Assembly: GCA_035275545.1 (NCBI GenBank)
Contig: DATEMP010000338.1
Coordinates: 1 to 16,884 of the forward strand
DNA from: WS-11 sp035275545
Lineage (GTDB): Bacteria; Eisenbacteria; RBG-16-71-46
Reading direction: 5' to 3'
Length of the DNA: 16,884 nt
The notes beneath the pieces are model-generated. The model did not search any database, had not been told where the DNA came from, and was given only the letters and a program-made list of their open reading frames with translations. A program made the position numbers and the translations under genes. Positions 15,730-16,884 of this stretch are shown piece by piece. Position 1 is the first letter of the stretch; each line of letters starts with the position of its first letter.

Positions 15730-15733
15730 CGCG

Positions 15734-16801
15734 GTGAAGATCGCCACACTCGCCAACGCTGCGGTGGGGCATACCCGGAGGTGGGTCGAGTCCCTGACCG
15801 CGCGCGGCCACGAGGTGCGCCTGTGGTCGCTGGAGCCCGCACCCGCGGGGCTCGAGGCCCGCGCGCTCCCGTCGCTCCCGGTGCCGGGGCTGCTGCGCTA
15901 CCCGCTGGCACTGGGCGCACTCCAGGGCGAGCTCGCGCGCTTCGCGCCCGACCTGCTCGATGCGCACTTCGTTCCCAACTACGGATTCCTCGGCGCGCTC
16001 ACCGGCCGGCATCCCCTCGCGGTCACCGCCTGGGGCTCGGATCTGCTCATGGCGGACGGTGCCCATCCGCTGCGCCGTGCCCGTGCGCGCTTCGTGCTCG
16101 AGCGCGCCGATCTGGTGATCGCCGACGCCGCGAACCTCGCGAACGCCGCCCGGGCGCTGGGCGCAAGGCCCGGGCGCGTGCACGAGGTGCCGTGGGGCGT
16201 CGACCTGACGCGCTTCCGTCCCGGCCCGGCGCGCGAGCCGGGACTGCTGCTCTCGGCGCGCATGCACGAGCCGGTCTACGATCTCGAGACCCTGATCGCC
16301 GGCGTCGCCCCGGTCATGGAGCGGCGGCCACAGCTCCACCTGGTGATCGCGGGGGACGGGCGGCTGCGCGCCGCGCACGAGCGCCTGGCGGCCCGCCTGC
16401 TGCCCGCCGGGCGCTTCCGGTTCGTGGGGCTGCTCACGCCGCCGCAGATGGCGGAGTGGCTCGCCCGCGCCGAGATCTATCTCTCGACCTCGCGCTCCGA
16501 CTCGACCTCGGTGTCGCTGCTCGAGGCGATGGCGGCGGGTGCCTATCCGGTGGTGAGCGACATCGAAGGCAACCGCGAGTGGGTGGCGGAGGCGGAGGGC
16601 GCGGGGGAGACGGTCGGCAGCGCGTGCCTGTTCCCGCCCGGGGATCCGGCGGCGCTGGGCGGAGCGCTCGAGCGCGCACTCGCCGATCCCGATCGTGCGC
16701 AGCGGGGTCGGGCGCGCAACCGCAAGGTCGTCGAGGCGCGCGGCGACCAGGCGGCGAACCTCGAGCGCATCGAGGCGCTCTTCATGAGCCTGGCGCGATG
16801 A
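15734..16801 (+). CDS. GT4 family glycosyltransferase
   Basis: 355-residue GT-B enzyme. The N-terminus MKIATLANAAVGHTRRWVESLTARGHEV is the acceptor-side Rossmann fold with a His at the usual acceptor-loop position. LDAHFVPNYGFLG and VTAWGSDLL (97-105) follow. The donor domain has VPWGVDLTRF from 152, LLSARMHEPVYDLETLI, and DSTSVSLLEAMAAG, where D256-x7-E264 replaces the usual EX7E pair conservatively. A SDIEGNREW nucleotide-sugar loop follows. It is expected to act on the lipid-linked glycan in the cytoplasm. Start GTG at 15734 has GGAGG at 15725-15729. The stop overlaps the next gene's ATG as ATGA. The donor sugar is not predictable. Confidence 0.92.
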   Translation: MKIATLANAAVGHTRRWVESLTARGHEVRLWSLEPAPAGLEARALPSLPVPGLLRYPLALGALQGELARFAPDLLDAHFVPNYGFLGALTGRHPLAVTAWGSDLLMADGAHPLRRARARFVLERADLVIADAANLANAARALGARPGRVHEVPWGVDLTRFRPGPAREPGLLLSARMHEPVYDLETLIAGVAPVMERRPQLHLVIAGDGRLRAAHERLAARLLPAGRFRFVGLLTPPQMAEWLARAEIYLSTSRSDSTSVSLLEAMAAGAYPVVSDIEGNREWVAEAEGAGETVGSACLFPPGDPAALGGALERALADPDRAQRGRARNRKVVEARGDQAANLERIEALFMSLAR

Positions 16802-16884
16802 GGCGGCTCCTGATCGTGTGCTACTTCTACCCGCCGCTCGCGGGCGGCGGCGTCCACCGCGTGCTGGGCTTCACCCGCCACCTA
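16798..16884 (+). CDS. GT4-like glycosyltransferase, N-terminal fragment (runs off window)
   Basis: The last 29 codons stay open to the window end. They begin at an ATG that overlaps the previous TGA as ATGA. The peptide reads MRRLLIVCYFYPPLAGGGVHRV, then a short helix. A hydrophobic first strand followed by YFYPPLAGGGVHR is the standard opening of GT4 enzymes, where the glycine loop binds the sugar nucleotide. The rest of the gene lies downstream, so the donor domain cannot be seen. The assignment rests on this motif alone. Confidence 0.75.
   Translation, partial: MRRLLIVCYFYPPLAGGGVHRVLGFTRHL

Noticed and set aside
15685..15733. Possible terminator in the 49-nt gap after the propeller gene
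   Set aside because: The gap is G/C-rich and has a CTCCGG direct repeat, but I find no matching inverted repeat and no T-run, so no intrinsic terminator can be called.
13378..15756. Minus-strand open frame of 792 codons opposite the propeller gene
   Set aside because: No recognisable domain. It is a Val/Arg/His/Glu-rich shadow, whereas the + strand shows a signal peptide, propeller repeats and a C-terminal Ig-like domain.

Overview
The window is a densely packed, single-strand gene cluster for building and exporting a surface glycan. By eye it is very G+C-rich (I estimate about 70%; not computed), with strong G/C bias at third codon positions. All 13 recognisable genes lie on the + strand. 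Most join by 1-8 nt stop/start overlaps, and the largest gap is 49 nt, so the whole stretch reads as one operon or two. No stretch over 300 bases lacks a gene. I see no tRNA, rRNA, CRISPR, insertion sequence or convincing terminator.

Likely organism: a high-GC Gram-negative bacterium, probably of the wider FCB group (for example Candidatus Eisenbacteria or a Gemmatimonadota-like lineage). The main clue is the secreted beta-propeller protein at 13384-15684. It ends in a PNP...YDLRGR...WNGRDDNG...GVYFVR domain of the FlgD-Ig / type IX-sorting kind common in that group. This placement is an inference from gene style, not from a marker gene.

Layout. 1-1101: 3' part of a GT4 glycosyltransferase. 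1098-2711: polytopic GT-C-like membrane protein. 2708-3616: GT2 rhamnosyltransferase-like enzyme. 3613-4488: class I SAM methyltransferase with an added C-terminal zinc ribbon. 4485-5513: GT4-like glycosyltransferase with a cysteine cluster. 5506-6951: Wzx/MOP-type flippase. 6996-9080: AsnB-type glutamine amidotransferase. 9080-10207: TuaH-like glycosyltransferase. 10236-12665: YfhO-family membrane protein. 12665-13381: polyprenol-phosphate mannosyltransferase (DPM1-like). 13384-15684: exported propeller protein. 15734-16801: GT4 glycosyltransferase. 16798-16884: first 29 codons of another GT4.

How they may work together (inference): cytoplasmic GT2/GT4 enzymes assemble a lipid-linked oligosaccharide, with methylation and possibly amidation. 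The flippase moves it across the inner membrane. The DPM1-like enzyme charges a polyprenyl phosphate with a hexose, which one or both GT-C-like membrane proteins (1098-2711 and YfhO) could transfer on the outer face. The exported propeller protein could be a surface partner of the glycan. The window has no sugar-nucleotide synthesis genes, no initiating phosphoglycosyltransferase, no Wza/Wzc-type export genes and no clear Wzy polymerase, so the locus must extend beyond both ends.
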